DNA of 64,000 bases from Campylobacter showae (GTDB lineage Bacteria > Campylobacterota > Campylobacteria > Campylobacterales > Campylobacteraceae): NCBI RefSeq assembly GCF_004803815.1, contig NZ_CP012544.1, positions 1,488,001 to 1,552,000 on the forward strand, given 5' to 3'. The position numbers and the translations under genes are program-made. Each line of letters opens with the position of its first letter. Positions within the stretch are counted from its first letter, which is position 1. Below the pieces are notes generated by a model. That model saw only the letters and a list, made by a program, of their open reading frames with translations. It was not told where the DNA came from and ran no database searches. Positions 53,984-64,000 of the stretch are shown piece after piece.

Positions 53984-55762
53984 TTATTCCTTATTTAGCG
54001 CGTGATTAAACTCCGGCACGATCTCTTTGAGCGCCGCCGCGACATCGTCCGCGTGCGTTAAATTTTTAATTTGTTCGTTTAGTTTAGCTACGTCGTATTC
54101 GCCCGAGTGTGTCACGAAAATAGACTGAAACTCGGTTTTTACGTCGTCTTTGTTTATTAAAAGCTCCTCGTAAAGCTTCTCTCCAGGACGAAGGCCGACG
54201 AATTCGACGCCAAGGTGCTCTTTGTTTGATAAAATCAGCATCTTTTTAGCTAGATCGGCGATCTTTATCGGCTCGCCCATATCAAGCACGAAAAGCTCGC
54301 CGCCCTTTGCGATCGAAGCAGCCTGAAGTACAAGCTGACAGGCCTCGGAGACTAGCATAAAGTACCTCGTGATATCAGGATGCGTGACGGTTAGCGGCTT
54401 GTTGTTTTCGATTTGTTCTTTAAATTTCGGTATTACGCTGCCGCTTGAGCCTAGCACGTTGCCAAAGCGCACCGCGACGATCTCAGTTTTAGCAGGTAAA
54501 TTCGAGTTTAGCGCGTAAAGCTCGCACACGCGCTTGGTCGCACCCATGATGTTTGTCGGGCGCACGGCTTTATCGGATGAGATCATCACTACCTTGCTAA
54601 CGCCGTATTCGATAGATAAATCGATCAAAATTTTAGTGCCGATTATATTATTTACGACTGCTGCTTTCGGGTTTGCTTCGCAAAGCGGCACGTGCTTATA
54701 GGCTGCGGCATGGATCGCGATCTGCGGTTTAAACTCCTCAAAAACCGCGCGCAGATCAGCTTCGTTTACGATATTTATCATCTTACTCACGGTTTTGTCG
54801 CTATGGGTTATCTCGCCGATTTTATAGAGATTAAACTCGCTGTGATCGATCATGATTAGCTTACTAACGCCAAATTTGAGGCACTGCTTGCAAATTTCGC
54901 TACCGATACTGCCGCCAGCACCCGTAACCAAAACGACCTTACCGCCTAAAAACTTCTCCACCGCGCTACTATCTAGGTCTTTTGGCTTTCTAGCTAGCAG
55001 ATCCTCGATCGAGATATCTTTGATCGCGTCCTTGCCGGTGCCAAACATAGAAAAAATCTTGATATCACGGATGCCATAAGTCGTAAGCTCGTCAAAAAGC
55101 TCCGCCAGCTCGTCTTGACCCAGAGCTAGCGCGATGATGGCGGTTTTTACGTTGTATTCTTTAATCAAATTTGCGATTTCGCTCTTTGGCTGCACTAAAA
55201 ATCCGTCGCAGTAAGTGCCGACTAGATCGCTCCTGCCGTCCACGACGCCTACCGCATATAGATCGATATAGCCCTGCCTAAGCCCTTTTAAAACGTGAAG
55301 CGCCTTTGACGTAGCGCCGATAACGACGCAAGGCTCGCCCGTGTGCGGCTTTTTAGAAAAGTCTAAAAACATACGCTTGGCGATCCTTAAATTTCCGATT
55401 AGCAGGCACGAGATGATAAAGTCTATAAAAACCACGCTTCGAGGAAACGGGTTAAAAACCGCGGGCATCGCAAAATAAACGATCCAAAAGCAAACTATCG
55501 AGCAAAGATGAACGAGGAAAATTTTCCTCGCTTCGTTTAGTCCGAAAAATCTCCACGGCACCTTGTAAATTTTAAAAAGCCACATGAAAAATAGCTTTAA
55601 AACCACCATCGTAGCGCAGCCCGCGACCAGTCCGCCTCTAAAATAATCAGGCAGCACGCCGCTAAATCTAAGCAGATACGCCAGATAAAACGACGCGACA
55701 AATATCACGATGTCAAAGGTTAGAAAAAACGCAAGCCGCTTTAGCTTCGTCGCCTTAAACAT
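53984..55762 (-). CDS. pglF: UDP-N-acetylglucosamine 4,6-dehydratase (inverting family, PglF)
   Basis: 592 residues (C. jejuni PglF about 590). First step to UDP-bacillosamine: UDP-GlcNAc is oxidised, dehydrated and reduced to the 4-keto-6-deoxy sugar. Four N-terminal membrane helices (to about 115) and a linker Rossmann domain precede the catalytic domain with the NAD motif [15 protein letters not shown] (about 282-296) and [16 protein letters not shown], where Met replaces the usual catalytic Tyr, as in this family. It directly abuts pglE. Confidence 0.95.
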   Translation of the reverse strand: MFKATKLKRLAFFLTFDIVIFVASFYLAYLLRFSGVLPDYFRGGLVAGCATMVVLKLFFMWLFKIYKVPWRFFGLNEARKIFLVHLCSIVCFWIVYFAMPAVFNPFPRSVVFIDFIISCLLIGNLRIAKRMFLDFSKKPHTGEPCVVIGATSKALHVLKGLRQGYIDLYAVGVVDGRSDLVGTYCDGFLVQPKSEIANLIKEYNVKTAIIALALGQDELAELFDELTTYGIRDIKIFSMFGTGKDAIKDISIEDLLARKPKDLDSSAVEKFLGGKVVLVTGAGGSIGSEICKQCLKFGVSKLIMIDHSEFNLYKIGEITHSDKTVSKMINIVNEADLRAVFEEFKPQIAIHAAAYKHVPLCEANPKAAVVNNIIGTKILIDLSIEYGVSKVVMISSDKAVRPTNIMGATKRVCELYALNSNLPAKTEIVAVRFGNVLGSSGSVIPKFKEQIENNKPLTVTHPDITRYFMLVSEACQLVLQAASIAKGGELFVLDMGEPIKIADLAKKMLILSNKEHLGVEFVGLRPGEKLYEELLINKDDVKTEFQSIFVTHSGEYDVAKLNEQIKNLTHADDVAAALKEIVPEFNHALNKE

Positions 55763-56860
<1,098 letters not shown>

Positions 56861-57085
56861 TTAAAGAAATTTACGCATTGTAGCACTTAAAATCTAAATA
56901 TTTTTATAAAAACTCGTTTAAATTTGCTTTTAGGCCGTAGAAAATGGGATTTTGTTAAATTTTGCGTCAAAATATATTTTAAAAAGGTAAATTTGACGCC
57001 TTGCGGGATACTTTATCTATTTTGCCTGCGCCGTCCTTTGTAGCTACGGGCGCAAATTTGACGAGCGATATTTTAGCTCTCAAAT

Positions 57086-57691
57086 TTAGCTTAAATTTCG
57101 CCTAACTTTAGCAGGATTGCCGTAGGCGACGACGTTATCAGGCACGTCTCTTACTACGACGCTACCCGCTCCGATGATACAGTTTGCGCCGATTTTTATG
57201 CACTGCACTACGCAAGATCCTATGCCTACGTGGGTATATGCACCCACGATCACGCCGCCTGCTAGCGCCGCGTTTGGGCTAACATGGGCAAAATCTCCGA
57301 TCTCGCAGTCATGCTCGATGATCGCGCCAGTGTTTATTATCGCGCCCTCGCCTATTACAGAGCGCGCGTTTATGACGGCATTTGGCATCACGACCGCGCC
57401 CTCGCCTATTTTTGCGCTACTACTTACTACCGAGCTTGAATGGATTAAATTTACTACGCGAAAGCCGGCGTTTTTTACTCTTTCTTGCAGGATGCGTCTG
57501 ATTTTATTATCTCCGATAGCCACAATCACGTCCGCTTTTTCGAGGCTCGGGTCAAATTTGAGCACGTTTTTACCGTCAAATTTGGAGTCATCCAAAAACA
57601 CGACCTTGCCGTATCCGCAGGCTCTTGCCACGTCTGCTACGACTGCTCCGTGTCCGCTAAAGCCGTAAACGTAAATTTTAGTTGCGGCCAT
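57086..57691 (-). CDS. pglD: UDP-N-acetylbacillosamine N-acetyltransferase (PglD)
   Basis: 201 residues. It acetylates the C4 amino group, giving UDP-di-N-acetylbacillosamine. The N-terminal Rossmann-like domain ([14 protein letters not shown]) binds the nucleotide sugar; the C-terminal left-handed beta-helix shows hexapeptide repeats with the catalytic histidine in [18 protein letters not shown] (His127; His136 also conserved). It overlaps pglC by 14 bases. Confidence 0.94.
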   Translation of the reverse strand: MAATKIYVYGFSGHGAVVADVARACGYGKVVFLDDSKFDGKNVLKFDPSLEKADVIVAIGDNKIRRILQERVKNAGFRVVNLIHSSSVVSSSAKIGEGAVVMPNAVINARSVIGEGAIINTGAIIEHDCEIGDFAHVSPNAALAGGVIVGAYTHVGIGSCVVQCIKIGANCIIGAGSVVVRDVPDNVVAYGNPAKVRRNLS

Positions 57692-58283
57692 TAAATTTCT
57701 CCGTCGTAGCCATACCTTCTTTACTCACGCCGCTTCGCTTTAGCACCTTTTGCACCGTTAAAATCGCGATTTTAACATCCAGCGCAAAGCTAAGCTCGCG
57801 GACGTATCTCGCGTCAAATTTAAACTTCTCCGCCCAGCTGATCGCATTGCGACCGTTTACCTGCGCTAGCCCCGTGATGCCGGGTCTCACGTCGTGGCGG
57901 GTCGCCTGCTCTGCGTCGTAAAGAGGCAGATACTCGACCAGAAGCGGACGCGGCCCGATGAAGCTCATATCGCCCTTTAGCACGTTAAAAAGCTGCGGCA
58001 GCTCATCAAGGCTGAGGCTTCGGATAGTCTTGCCGATGCCGCTTAGGCGCATCTCGTCGGACAGCAGCTCGCCGTCCGCGCCGCGCTCGTCGCTCATCGT
58101 TTTAAATTTGTAAATTTTAAAAATTTTAGCGTGTAAGCCCGGGCGCGCCTGCGTAAAAATGACGTTACGGCTAACCTTAAAATATATCAAAACCGCGACG
58201 ACCGCCATGATCGGCAACGTTAGCACGATCAAAAAAATCGCGCCGCAAATATCCAGTAATCTCTTAAAAAACACCCTATACAT
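57678..58283 (-). CDS. pglC: Undecaprenyl-phosphate diNAc-bacillosamine 1-phosphate transferase (PglC)
   Basis: 201 residues, a monotopic phosphoglycosyl transferase. It places diNAc-bacillosamine phosphate on undecaprenyl phosphate, starting the glycan. The re-entrant membrane helix (about 12-35) is followed by [21 protein letters not shown] and the catalytic Asp93-Glu94 in [23 protein letters not shown]. Size and motif placement agree with C. jejuni PglC. It overlaps pglA by eight bases. Confidence 0.96.
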   Translation of the reverse strand: MYRVFFKRLLDICGAIFLIVLTLPIMAVVAVLIYFKVSRNVIFTQARPGLHAKIFKIYKFKTMSDERGADGELLSDEMRLSGIGKTIRSLSLDELPQLFNVLKGDMSFIGPRPLLVEYLPLYDAEQATRHDVRPGITGLAQVNGRNAISWAEKFKFDARYVRELSFALDVKIAILTVQKVLKRSGVSKEGMATTEKFNGRN

Positions 58284-59403
58284 CGATAAATTTCCTATAA
58301 ATTTCTATATATTTCCTAGCGACCGCTCGCTCGTCAAACTCACGCACGGCAAGCTCCCGCCCGTTTCGCCCCATTTGCGCGGCCAAATTTTCGTCGTTTA
58401 ACAAAATTTCTATCTTTGCGGCTAGATCCGCAGAGCTTTTTACCTCGCAAAGCAGGCCGTTAAAGCCGTTCGTTACGGCCTCGTTGCAGCCGGCCACGTC
58501 GCTAGCCACGACCGCGCGGCTCATACTCATCGCCTCTAAAACCGTGCGAGGAAAGCCCTCTTTGTAGCTTGGAAGCGCAAGTAGATAGCTAGCCTTTAAA
58601 AGCTGCGGCACGTCGTCTCTAGCGCCCAGATATCGCACGGCGCCGCCTTTTAGAAACTTCTCGTCGGCCGTGCTTTTGTTGCCCTCAAACCCTTCGCCCG
58701 CAAAGACGAACGCGCAGTCCTCGCGCCCGCGTAAAAGCTCTGCCGCCTCGTAAAACTCGCGCACGCCCTTGTGCCACATCGCGCGCGCTATCATCAGCAC
58801 GATCTTTTTACCGCGCAGATCCTCGCCTAAATTTGCGGCCGACACGCTGCTTTCGTCAAATTTGAGCGTATCCACGCCCACGCTTTTTATCTTAAAAATT
58901 TTCTCTTCGGTAATCAGTCCGCGAGCTAGAAAATACGCCGGATCGGCCTCGTTTACGAATACGCAGCCGTCGCTCATATTTAGCGCTTTTTTATAAAGCG
59001 TCTCGATCGCAGCGCGTACTAGACGGGTTTTTAAGTCGTTATCGATATAAAAGCTACCCAGCCCCTCGACCAAATTTATCACGCGCTTTATGCCTGCTTT
59101 TTTAGCCGCAAAAGTGCCAAACACGTTTGACTTGTGCGCCGAGGTTTGCAGTAGGTCTAAATTTAGTCCGCGTAAAATCTCGGCTAGTTTTTTTGAGTTT
59201 TCAAGCACGGTTAAAGGGTTTAAGCTCGCGCGGTCAAGCTCGTACGTCACGCAGTTAAATTCGCTTTTTAGCCTATCCGTGTAGTCACCCTTTGGCGCGA
59301 TAGCAAAAACCTCGTGACCGAGCCGCTTTAGCTCGCGCATGATCGGGGCGCGGAAGAAGTAAATGCTCATATCGGCGTGAGATAAAAATCCAAATTTAGC
59401 CAT
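58276..59403 (-). CDS. pglA: GalNAc transferase PglA
   Basis: 375 residues, GT-B fold, GT4 family. It adds the first GalNAc to undecaprenyl-PP-diNAc-bacillosamine. The N-terminus ([23 protein letters not shown]) and the donor-binding region ([44 protein letters not shown] with E-x7-E) are clear. The position between pglC and pglB matches the C. jejuni order, which supports the name over other GT4 enzymes. Confidence 0.92.
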   Translation of the reverse strand: MAKFGFLSHADMSIYFFRAPIMRELKRLGHEVFAIAPKGDYTDRLKSEFNCVTYELDRASLNPLTVLENSKKLAEILRGLNLDLLQTSAHKSNVFGTFAAKKAGIKRVINLVEGLGSFYIDNDLKTRLVRAAIETLYKKALNMSDGCVFVNEADPAYFLARGLITEEKIFKIKSVGVDTLKFDESSVSAANLGEDLRGKKIVLMIARAMWHKGVREFYEAAELLRGREDCAFVFAGEGFEGNKSTADEKFLKGGAVRYLGARDDVPQLLKASYLLALPSYKEGFPRTVLEAMSMSRAVVASDVAGCNEAVTNGFNGLLCEVKSSADLAAKIEILLNDENLAAQMGRNGRELAVREFDERAVARKYIEIYRKFIDV

Positions 59404-59433
59404 TTTTAAAATTTTCCTTTAAATTTTGCGCCA

Positions 59434-61794
59434 TCATCTTAGCAACCTATAAATTTTAACCGCGCCGTTTAAAACGACCGGCTCAAACAGCTCTTCGTCG
59501 TAGTTTTCGAGTACGAAAAGCTGTATGTAGGCCGAGTTTAGCACCGCTTCGTCAAGCACCAAAAACCGTCTGTAGTCCTTCATAAAAATGAGATAAATTT
59601 TGCCGTCCGCGTTCATCTCGTGCTTTTTGACGACTAGTTTGTCTTTCTCGTCGTAGCTTGTTTCAAAGTACGTATTTACGGATATTTCGCGCTCGCCGAT
59701 ATAGACTTTTGACGCGTCGCCCGATACGCTAAACCCTCCGCCGATATTTATCGTATCGCCGTCCACCGAGTAAGGTTTGCCCGGATAAAATATCGCTCCG
59801 TACTCCTCGCCACTGTTTAGATCGAGGTTTGAAAAGCGCAAAACGGCGCTAAAGATATCGATCATGGAGTCAGGCAGATAATAATAAATCTCGCGCGTTT
59901 TTTGCGGCGGGCGAAAATCCTTGCTATTTAGCGAATACAAAAACGAATTTACGCTAGTGGCGTTGTAGTCCTTCATCATCTGGTTTAAATTTAACCCGAA
60001 TCTCTCGCTAAAATTTCGCTCGGTGTATTCGACCTCTAGGCGGGCCATATTTGCCGACATGCGCTGATTGCTAGCTAACGCAAAGCTCACGGCAAAGTTA
60101 TCCCTGCCTAGGTGCTTACCGCCGTCGATGAGAGTCTTGACGTCTGCGTAGTAGCGGATCGGATAGCCGTAGTCCCACCACGCCAGCACATAGTCCTCGC
60201 GCCCCGCGATTTTGTGCAGTTTATCCAGACTCTCGACCTCGCTTTTGGCAAATACCGTGCCGACTTTGTAGCCATAAATGTGCTCTAAGCAAGGTATCAA
60301 AGAAAGCGCGGCGATACAAAAGACGCAAATTTTTTCTAAAAGCGCGTGCTTTTTGAGCGAGCTTAGGCCTGAGACCATAAAATAAGCCGCCCCGCAAATA
60401 AGCGTCGCCGCCGCAAACGTGGCTAGATATACGCCAAGGCTCACATCGTCGTCAAAATTTGGCGCAAAAACTGGAGATTTGCCGTGCAAAAGGCTGTAGT
60501 ATTTATCAAAATATAAAAAGAAAAACGCAAAAAACGCCGCTAGGCAAACGGTGCAAAATTTGTCTAAAATTTTATCTTTTTTAAAAAGACTCACGCAAAG
60601 CACCGCAAAATATCCAAATCCTATCGCCATCACGGGCACCGAGTAGATCGTAAATCTAAGCCCGCCTTTTAGCGCCAAAAACCCAAGTAGCAGCATCGGA
60701 AGCGCAAGCAAAAAGGAGCGAAATTTAAGACAAAGCGCCGCGACTCCAACGAGCGATAAAACAAAAGTAACGATATGACCGCTGATACGCTTAGCAAAGG
60801 CATTTATCGACTCAAACTCAAACGAATAATCGCTCATTTCCATTATCGTTTTATTTACGTTATAAAAATGAAAAACCGGCTCGCTACTCTCGGAAACCCC
60901 GCGAAATATGTAAAATTTAAGCTGAAATAAAATTTGATTTAGCCCGCCGCTAAAGCCAAGTAAACCTACGGCCAGAGCTAGGCACGCGGCTACTACGCGC
61001 TTGTCCCAGATCTGCGGACGAAATCTCATCGCTAGATAAAGCGCGACCGCAAGCGCGCTTTTAGCGTAAAAATCGATATACGTAAGTGCAACTATCATCA
61101 AAATAGCCGCTTCGTAATTTAGCGCGTTTTTCCTATCAAAAACCAAAGTATAGAGCAAAAATGCGCCCAGCATGGCGAAATTTAGCGAGTACGAGCTCGG
61201 ATACCACCAGTCGTTTATCAGGATAAAAATCGGGATAAAAATGAGATCGTTTACGTTTTTTTTCTGCGCGAGGCGTATCATCGCCCAGACGCTAAACGCA
61301 GGAAGCACGATCGTGAGCATATCGGTGTCGTAGTAGCCCGCCATCGTGCGGTTGTAGTAGCTGTTTGCGATACTAGCTAGCAGCGCCGCCGCAAAGCCCA
61401 TGCCGGGCATCTCGTACTCTTTGCCTATCAAAATCACGGGAATAACGATAAGCGAGCTAAAAAACACGCTCATATAAAGCAAAATACTCTCGAAACTAAA
61501 AGGCAAAATTTGATACAAAAAATACGTAAGTGTCGGCATCGAGCGGCCGTAGTAGCTAAGATCGTTTGGCTGATGAAAGCCCGCTATCATATCGCGCGCG
61601 CCCTCGGCGAAGGCATAGCCGTCGTTCGTGCTGATCATGAGCTGATCGTTCCAGAAAAAGTGCTGATATTCGCCCGCCCAGTACACCCAGTACAACCTGC
61701 AAACCACGCTAAAAACAAACGCCGCAAGCATCAAAAAACAAGTCTGTTTTGAAAATTTAAATTTATCCAAGAGTCCAGAAATTTTACTCGACAT
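59434..61794 (-). CDS. pglB: Undecaprenyl-diphosphooligosaccharide-protein glycotransferase (PglB)
   Basis: 786 residues. Oligosaccharyltransferase transferring the glycan to Asn in D/E-x-N-x-S/T sequons in the periplasm. The acceptor-binding WWDYG is at 539-543; metal-site acids are seen in STNDGYAF (Asp57) and YYDTDML (156-158). About 13 or more membrane helices precede a C-terminal periplasmic domain. It is about 70 residues longer than C. jejuni PglB (713, WWDYG at 457-461); the extra length lies in the membrane part before WWDYG. It overlaps pglJ by 11 bases. Confidence 0.95.
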   Translation of the reverse strand: MSSKISGLLDKFKFSKQTCFLMLAAFVFSVVCRLYWVYWAGEYQHFFWNDQLMISTNDGYAFAEGARDMIAGFHQPNDLSYYGRSMPTLTYFLYQILPFSFESILLYMSVFFSSLIVIPVILIGKEYEMPGMGFAAALLASIANSYYNRTMAGYYDTDMLTIVLPAFSVWAMIRLAQKKNVNDLIFIPIFILINDWWYPSSYSLNFAMLGAFLLYTLVFDRKNALNYEAAILMIVALTYIDFYAKSALAVALYLAMRFRPQIWDKRVVAACLALAVGLLGFSGGLNQILFQLKFYIFRGVSESSEPVFHFYNVNKTIMEMSDYSFEFESINAFAKRISGHIVTFVLSLVGVAALCLKFRSFLLALPMLLLGFLALKGGLRFTIYSVPVMAIGFGYFAVLCVSLFKKDKILDKFCTVCLAAFFAFFFLYFDKYYSLLHGKSPVFAPNFDDDVSLGVYLATFAAATLICGAAYFMVSGLSSLKKHALLEKICVFCIAALSLIPCLEHIYGYKVGTVFAKSEVESLDKLHKIAGREDYVLAWWDYGYPIRYYADVKTLIDGGKHLGRDNFAVSFALASNQRMSANMARLEVEYTERNFSERFGLNLNQMMKDYNATSVNSFLYSLNSKDFRPPQKTREIYYYLPDSMIDIFSAVLRFSNLDLNSGEEYGAIFYPGKPYSVDGDTINIGGGFSVSGDASKVYIGEREISVNTYFETSYDEKDKLVVKKHEMNADGKIYLIFMKDYRRFLVLDEAVLNSAYIQLFVLENYDEELFEPVVLNGAVKIYRLLR

Positions 61795-62923
61795 TTTTAC
61801 CCTCTAAGTATCCTATGAGCTGCGCCGCGACGGCATTTTTATCAAATTTTGCTACGCGGCCATAAGCTCTTTTTTCATAATCTCGTCTCAAATTTTCATC
61901 TTCAAGCGCACGCCTCATCGCTTCTTCCATTGATTTTTGCATCGCTTTTTTGTCGTCAACAGGCACGAGGATGCCGTATTTATCATCGCCCAGAAGCTCT
62001 CTAGCGCCGCTTTTATGATCGGTAGAGATGATAAATCTCTCGCAAGCAAGCGCCTCTAAAAGCACGTTTGAAAAGCCCTCAAACCTCGAAGCACAAAGGA
62101 AACACTGCGCGTTTTTGATAAATTTAAACGGATTTTTATCTGTGCCTAGCAGCTTTACTCGCTCGCTCACGCCAAGCTCGTCGATCAAATTTTGAAGCTT
62201 GCCTTGCAAAGGCCCCTTGCCTAAAATCCCAAGCGTCGCGCGCTCATCGTTTAAATTTGCGATTATTCTTATTAACATCGCTTGATTTTTACCGCTATCA
62301 AGCCGCCCGATATTTAGAAAAAACGGCTTAAATTTATCCTCTAGCGGCTTGTTTGCAAGAGTTTTTATCGCCGCCAAATCGACCGCATTATATAGCACCT
62401 TAGTTTTTGCGGCGTCGCAGCCGAAATTTCGCACGAGATCATCGGCGTTTCCCTGCGCGTTGGCCAAAATCAGATCGGCTCTAGGGTAGAGCGCCTTAAC
62501 TAAAATTCTATTAGCAAGCCCGCTAAGTCCGCTTTTATAGATGACCGACGGACAGCTACGCTCGCTTATAACCATCCGTCCTTTTACTCCGGCGATCCTT
62601 GCTAAAAGCGCGATGTAGCAAGGACGGTTCATTAAGACAAAATGCAGATCAATAGCCAAATCGTCGCAAAGTTTTTTATAGTTTAAGGCTAGAAACGGAA
62701 ACAAAAGTCCCAAACGGAAAAGCTTTTTTACGCCGCTCTCATACGGATCTGAGCGCTCGAGGAAGTGGACTTTTACCGCGCTTGGTATCTCGTAGGCTAC
62801 GACCTCGCTCATCAAAACGAGATGAACTTCGTATTTTTCGCACAGAGCCGGGAGCAAATTTGAAACCACGCGCTCCGCGCCGCCCGGCCCCATCGAGTAG
62901 AGAAAAACGGCTAATTTTTTCAT
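61784..62923 (-). CDS. pglJ: GalNAc transferase PglJ
   Basis: 379 residues, GT4-type GT-B enzyme. It is expected to add the second GalNAc after PglA. The N-terminal YSMGPGGAERVVSNLL is the GT4 loop; the donor site has NIGRLDSGKNQAMLI, LGILGKGPLQGKLQ and CASRFEGFSNVLLEALACE (E-x7-E). Naming rests on place next to pglB as in C. jejuni; PglH is a close relative and could be confused, but a further GT gene fragment lies upstream. Overlaps pglI by four bases. Confidence 0.85.
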   Translation of the reverse strand: MKKLAVFLYSMGPGGAERVVSNLLPALCEKYEVHLVLMSEVVAYEIPSAVKVHFLERSDPYESGVKKLFRLGLLFPFLALNYKKLCDDLAIDLHFVLMNRPCYIALLARIAGVKGRMVISERSCPSVIYKSGLSGLANRILVKALYPRADLILANAQGNADDLVRNFGCDAAKTKVLYNAVDLAAIKTLANKPLEDKFKPFFLNIGRLDSGKNQAMLIRIIANLNDERATLGILGKGPLQGKLQNLIDELGVSERVKLLGTDKNPFKFIKNAQCFLCASRFEGFSNVLLEALACERFIISTDHKSGARELLGDDKYGILVPVDDKKAMQKSMEEAMRRALEDENLRRDYEKRAYGRVAKFDKNAVAAQLIGYLEGKNVE

Positions 62924-63903
62924 TTGCCGTGCGTTTTTTTATATATCCAAACGCGAATTTTAGTTAAAAATAAAATCATCGACTTTGGAAACGGGCTTAA
63001 GATCAGCATCGCAAGCGCTTCTTTTGTAAATTTAAATTTGAGGCTTTTAAAAAGATATTCGTACATTTTTTTGTATTCTCCGCCGAATTTGGCATAATAC
63101 GCCGCCATTTTGTATAGGATCGCGATGTGAGAGTCATTTACGCGGAATTTCGGATCGGCCGAATTTGCTCCGTTTGCGCTAGCTTGAGCGTTTTTCTCGG
63201 CGATCTTTTGCAAAATAAGCTCCGCAGTCATCGCGTAGCCTTTCATTATGCAAAGCGGGCGTTTAAACGAGTTTATCGTGACGCTGTCGCTGCGGTGAAA
63301 GCGGTAAATACGCACTGCGTCGTGCAGATAGTAAGCAGGAAGATCAAAAAGATAGATCCAAAGCGTATTTTCGCTACCGTAAAGCCCCTTTTCAAAGCGC
63401 CTCTGACCGATGGCGCCGCGGCGAAACATTATCAAAAACTCGCCCGTTATCTTGCCGTCGTAGTAGTCCTGCGGCGAAATTTCCCCGCTTTTACTCAGTC
63501 CAAATCCCGAAAATTTCGTCGTCGGCTCGCCGTCAATCTCAAAGTAACAGTTCGCCCAGACGCTAGCATACCCCTGCTCTAGCACGGCCGCCATCTTGCT
63601 TATGGCGCCTTCTATCAGCAAGTCATCGTCGTCTAGTATCACGAAAGCATCACCGCTAGCGTGGTCAAAGCCGTTGTTTTTATTTCCGTTTGGGCCGCGG
63701 TCGTAGGTTTGATTTAGGACGTATTTTACGTTGTCAAATTTAGCGACGTAACTCTGCGCGAGCTCGCGCGTACCGTCGTTTGAGTTATCGTCGCTGATTA
63801 TGATTTCTTTGTTTTCGTAGTCCTGAGCCAGCGCGCTTTTTAGAGCGGCCTCAAAAAGCTCTTTGCGGTTGTAGGTCGGGATTATTATGCTTACTTTTAG
63901 CAT
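62920..63903 (-). CDS. pglI: Glycosyltransferase family 2, PglI-like branching enzyme
   Basis: 327 residues. GT2 A-fold: SIIIPTYNRKELFEAAL, IISDDNSNDGT and the DxD-like ILDDDDLL (about 89-96). The segment DRGPNGNKNNGFDHASGD closely resembles what I remember of C. jejuni PglI (QGPNGNKNNG), which adds the branching glucose. Non-thermophilic Campylobacter species make different N-glycans, so the sugar added may differ. It lacks membrane helices except a weak C-terminal hydrophobic stretch. It starts one base after the upstream gene's stop region. Confidence 0.85.
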   Translation of the reverse strand: MLKVSIIIPTYNRKELFEAALKSALAQDYENKEIIISDDNSNDGTRELAQSYVAKFDNVKYVLNQTYDRGPNGNKNNGFDHASGDAFVILDDDDLLIEGAISKMAAVLEQGYASVWANCYFEIDGEPTTKFSGFGLSKSGEISPQDYYDGKITGEFLIMFRRGAIGQRRFEKGLYGSENTLWIYLFDLPAYYLHDAVRIYRFHRSDSVTINSFKRPLCIMKGYAMTAELILQKIAEKNAQASANGANSADPKFRVNDSHIAILYKMAAYYAKFGGEYKKMYEYLFKSLKFKFTKEALAMLILSPFPKSMILFLTKIRVWIYKKTHGK

Positions 63904-63904
63904 T

Positions 63905-64000
63905 TTAGTTCTTTATATTTTGCGTGATAAAATCCATCCACTTTTGATAAATTTGATCGGTTTTAAAGGCGTTTTTGCGCTCGTTGGCGTTTTTTACCAG
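63905..64000 (-). CDS. pglH: Partial glycosyltransferase (probable pglH C-terminus)
   Basis: The last 31 codons of a gene that enters from the right window edge; the visible residues end in KTDQIYQKWMDFITQNIKN. A C-terminal helix with Q-x-x-Q-K-W is usual for GT4 enzymes such as PglH, and the gene order pglH-pglI-pglJ-pglB of C. jejuni supports it. The stop lies one base before the pglI ATG. The identity rests on context only. Confidence 0.55.
   Translation of the reverse strand: MVKNANERKNAFKTDQIYQKWMDFITQNIKN

Overview
The window is a stretch of a Campylobacter chromosome. Codon use and base composition point to the higher-GC oral group (C. rectus/showae/curvus-like) rather than C. jejuni; this is inferred, since no 16S gene is present. 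Three gene blocks follow the order I remember from C. jejuni: pyrF-nusB-ribH-kdsA / der-aroK-trpS-serS-TPR gene; pssA-psd-ftsH-prmA-cheY; and the N-glycosylation (pgl) cluster.

Region 1 (1-1851): panB, a small histidine-phosphotransfer protein, and the tmRNA gene ssrA behind a consensus promoter.

Region 2 (1838-13344): an 11.5-kb element integrated into the 3' end of ssrA. It is bounded by a 14-bp direct repeat (CCTCGCTTCCACCA) that restores the tmRNA 3' end. It carries a P4-type integrase with an apparent +1 frameshift, two AlpA-like excisionase/regulators, a possible Rep protein, a HEPN-motif Abi-like protein, a repressor with an operator-like array, a series of small coiled-coil ORFs that look like one paralogous family, a terminase-small-subunit-like gene, a neck/head-tail-like gene, a toxin-antitoxin pair and RhuM. 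There is no capsid, portal, large terminase or lysis gene, so a phage satellite (PICI-like) or a strongly reduced prophage is the best reading. Its non-coding parts hold iteron-like repeats, dyads, a three-way-junction fold and a tRNA-like gene with an abnormal anticodon loop. This is the most unusual part of the window.

Region 3 (13345-32227): host metabolism and transport. It has quinol:fumarate reductase frdCAB, lgt, a TorD-like chaperone, copper export (copZ-copA), yebC, a cyclophilin, the transporters dctA and dcuC, peptidases pepT and pepE, pncB, and a Sel1/Hcp-like lipoprotein-type gene interrupted by a stop codon. Fumarate reductase together with DctA/DcuC-type C4-dicarboxylate carriers fits fumarate respiration.

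Region 4 (32228-44410): tRNA-Ser(GCU), then a leftward operon (EamA transporter-kdsA-SMR pair-ribH-nusB-pyrF) and a rightward series (der-aroK, trpS-membrane protein-serS-TPR/flagellar-motor-type protein).

Region 5 (44576-64000): a secreted VWA protein, then leftward transcription of the pgl N-glycan genes (pglH fragment, I, J, B, A, C, D, E, F, G), hisH-hisA, cheY, prmA, ftsH, psd, pssA and leuA. leuA is preceded by an 18-codon leader peptide with five consecutive leucine codons. The Pgl proteins make UDP-diNAc-bacillosamine (F, E, D), build the lipid-linked oligosaccharide (C, A, J, H, I) and transfer it to protein (B).
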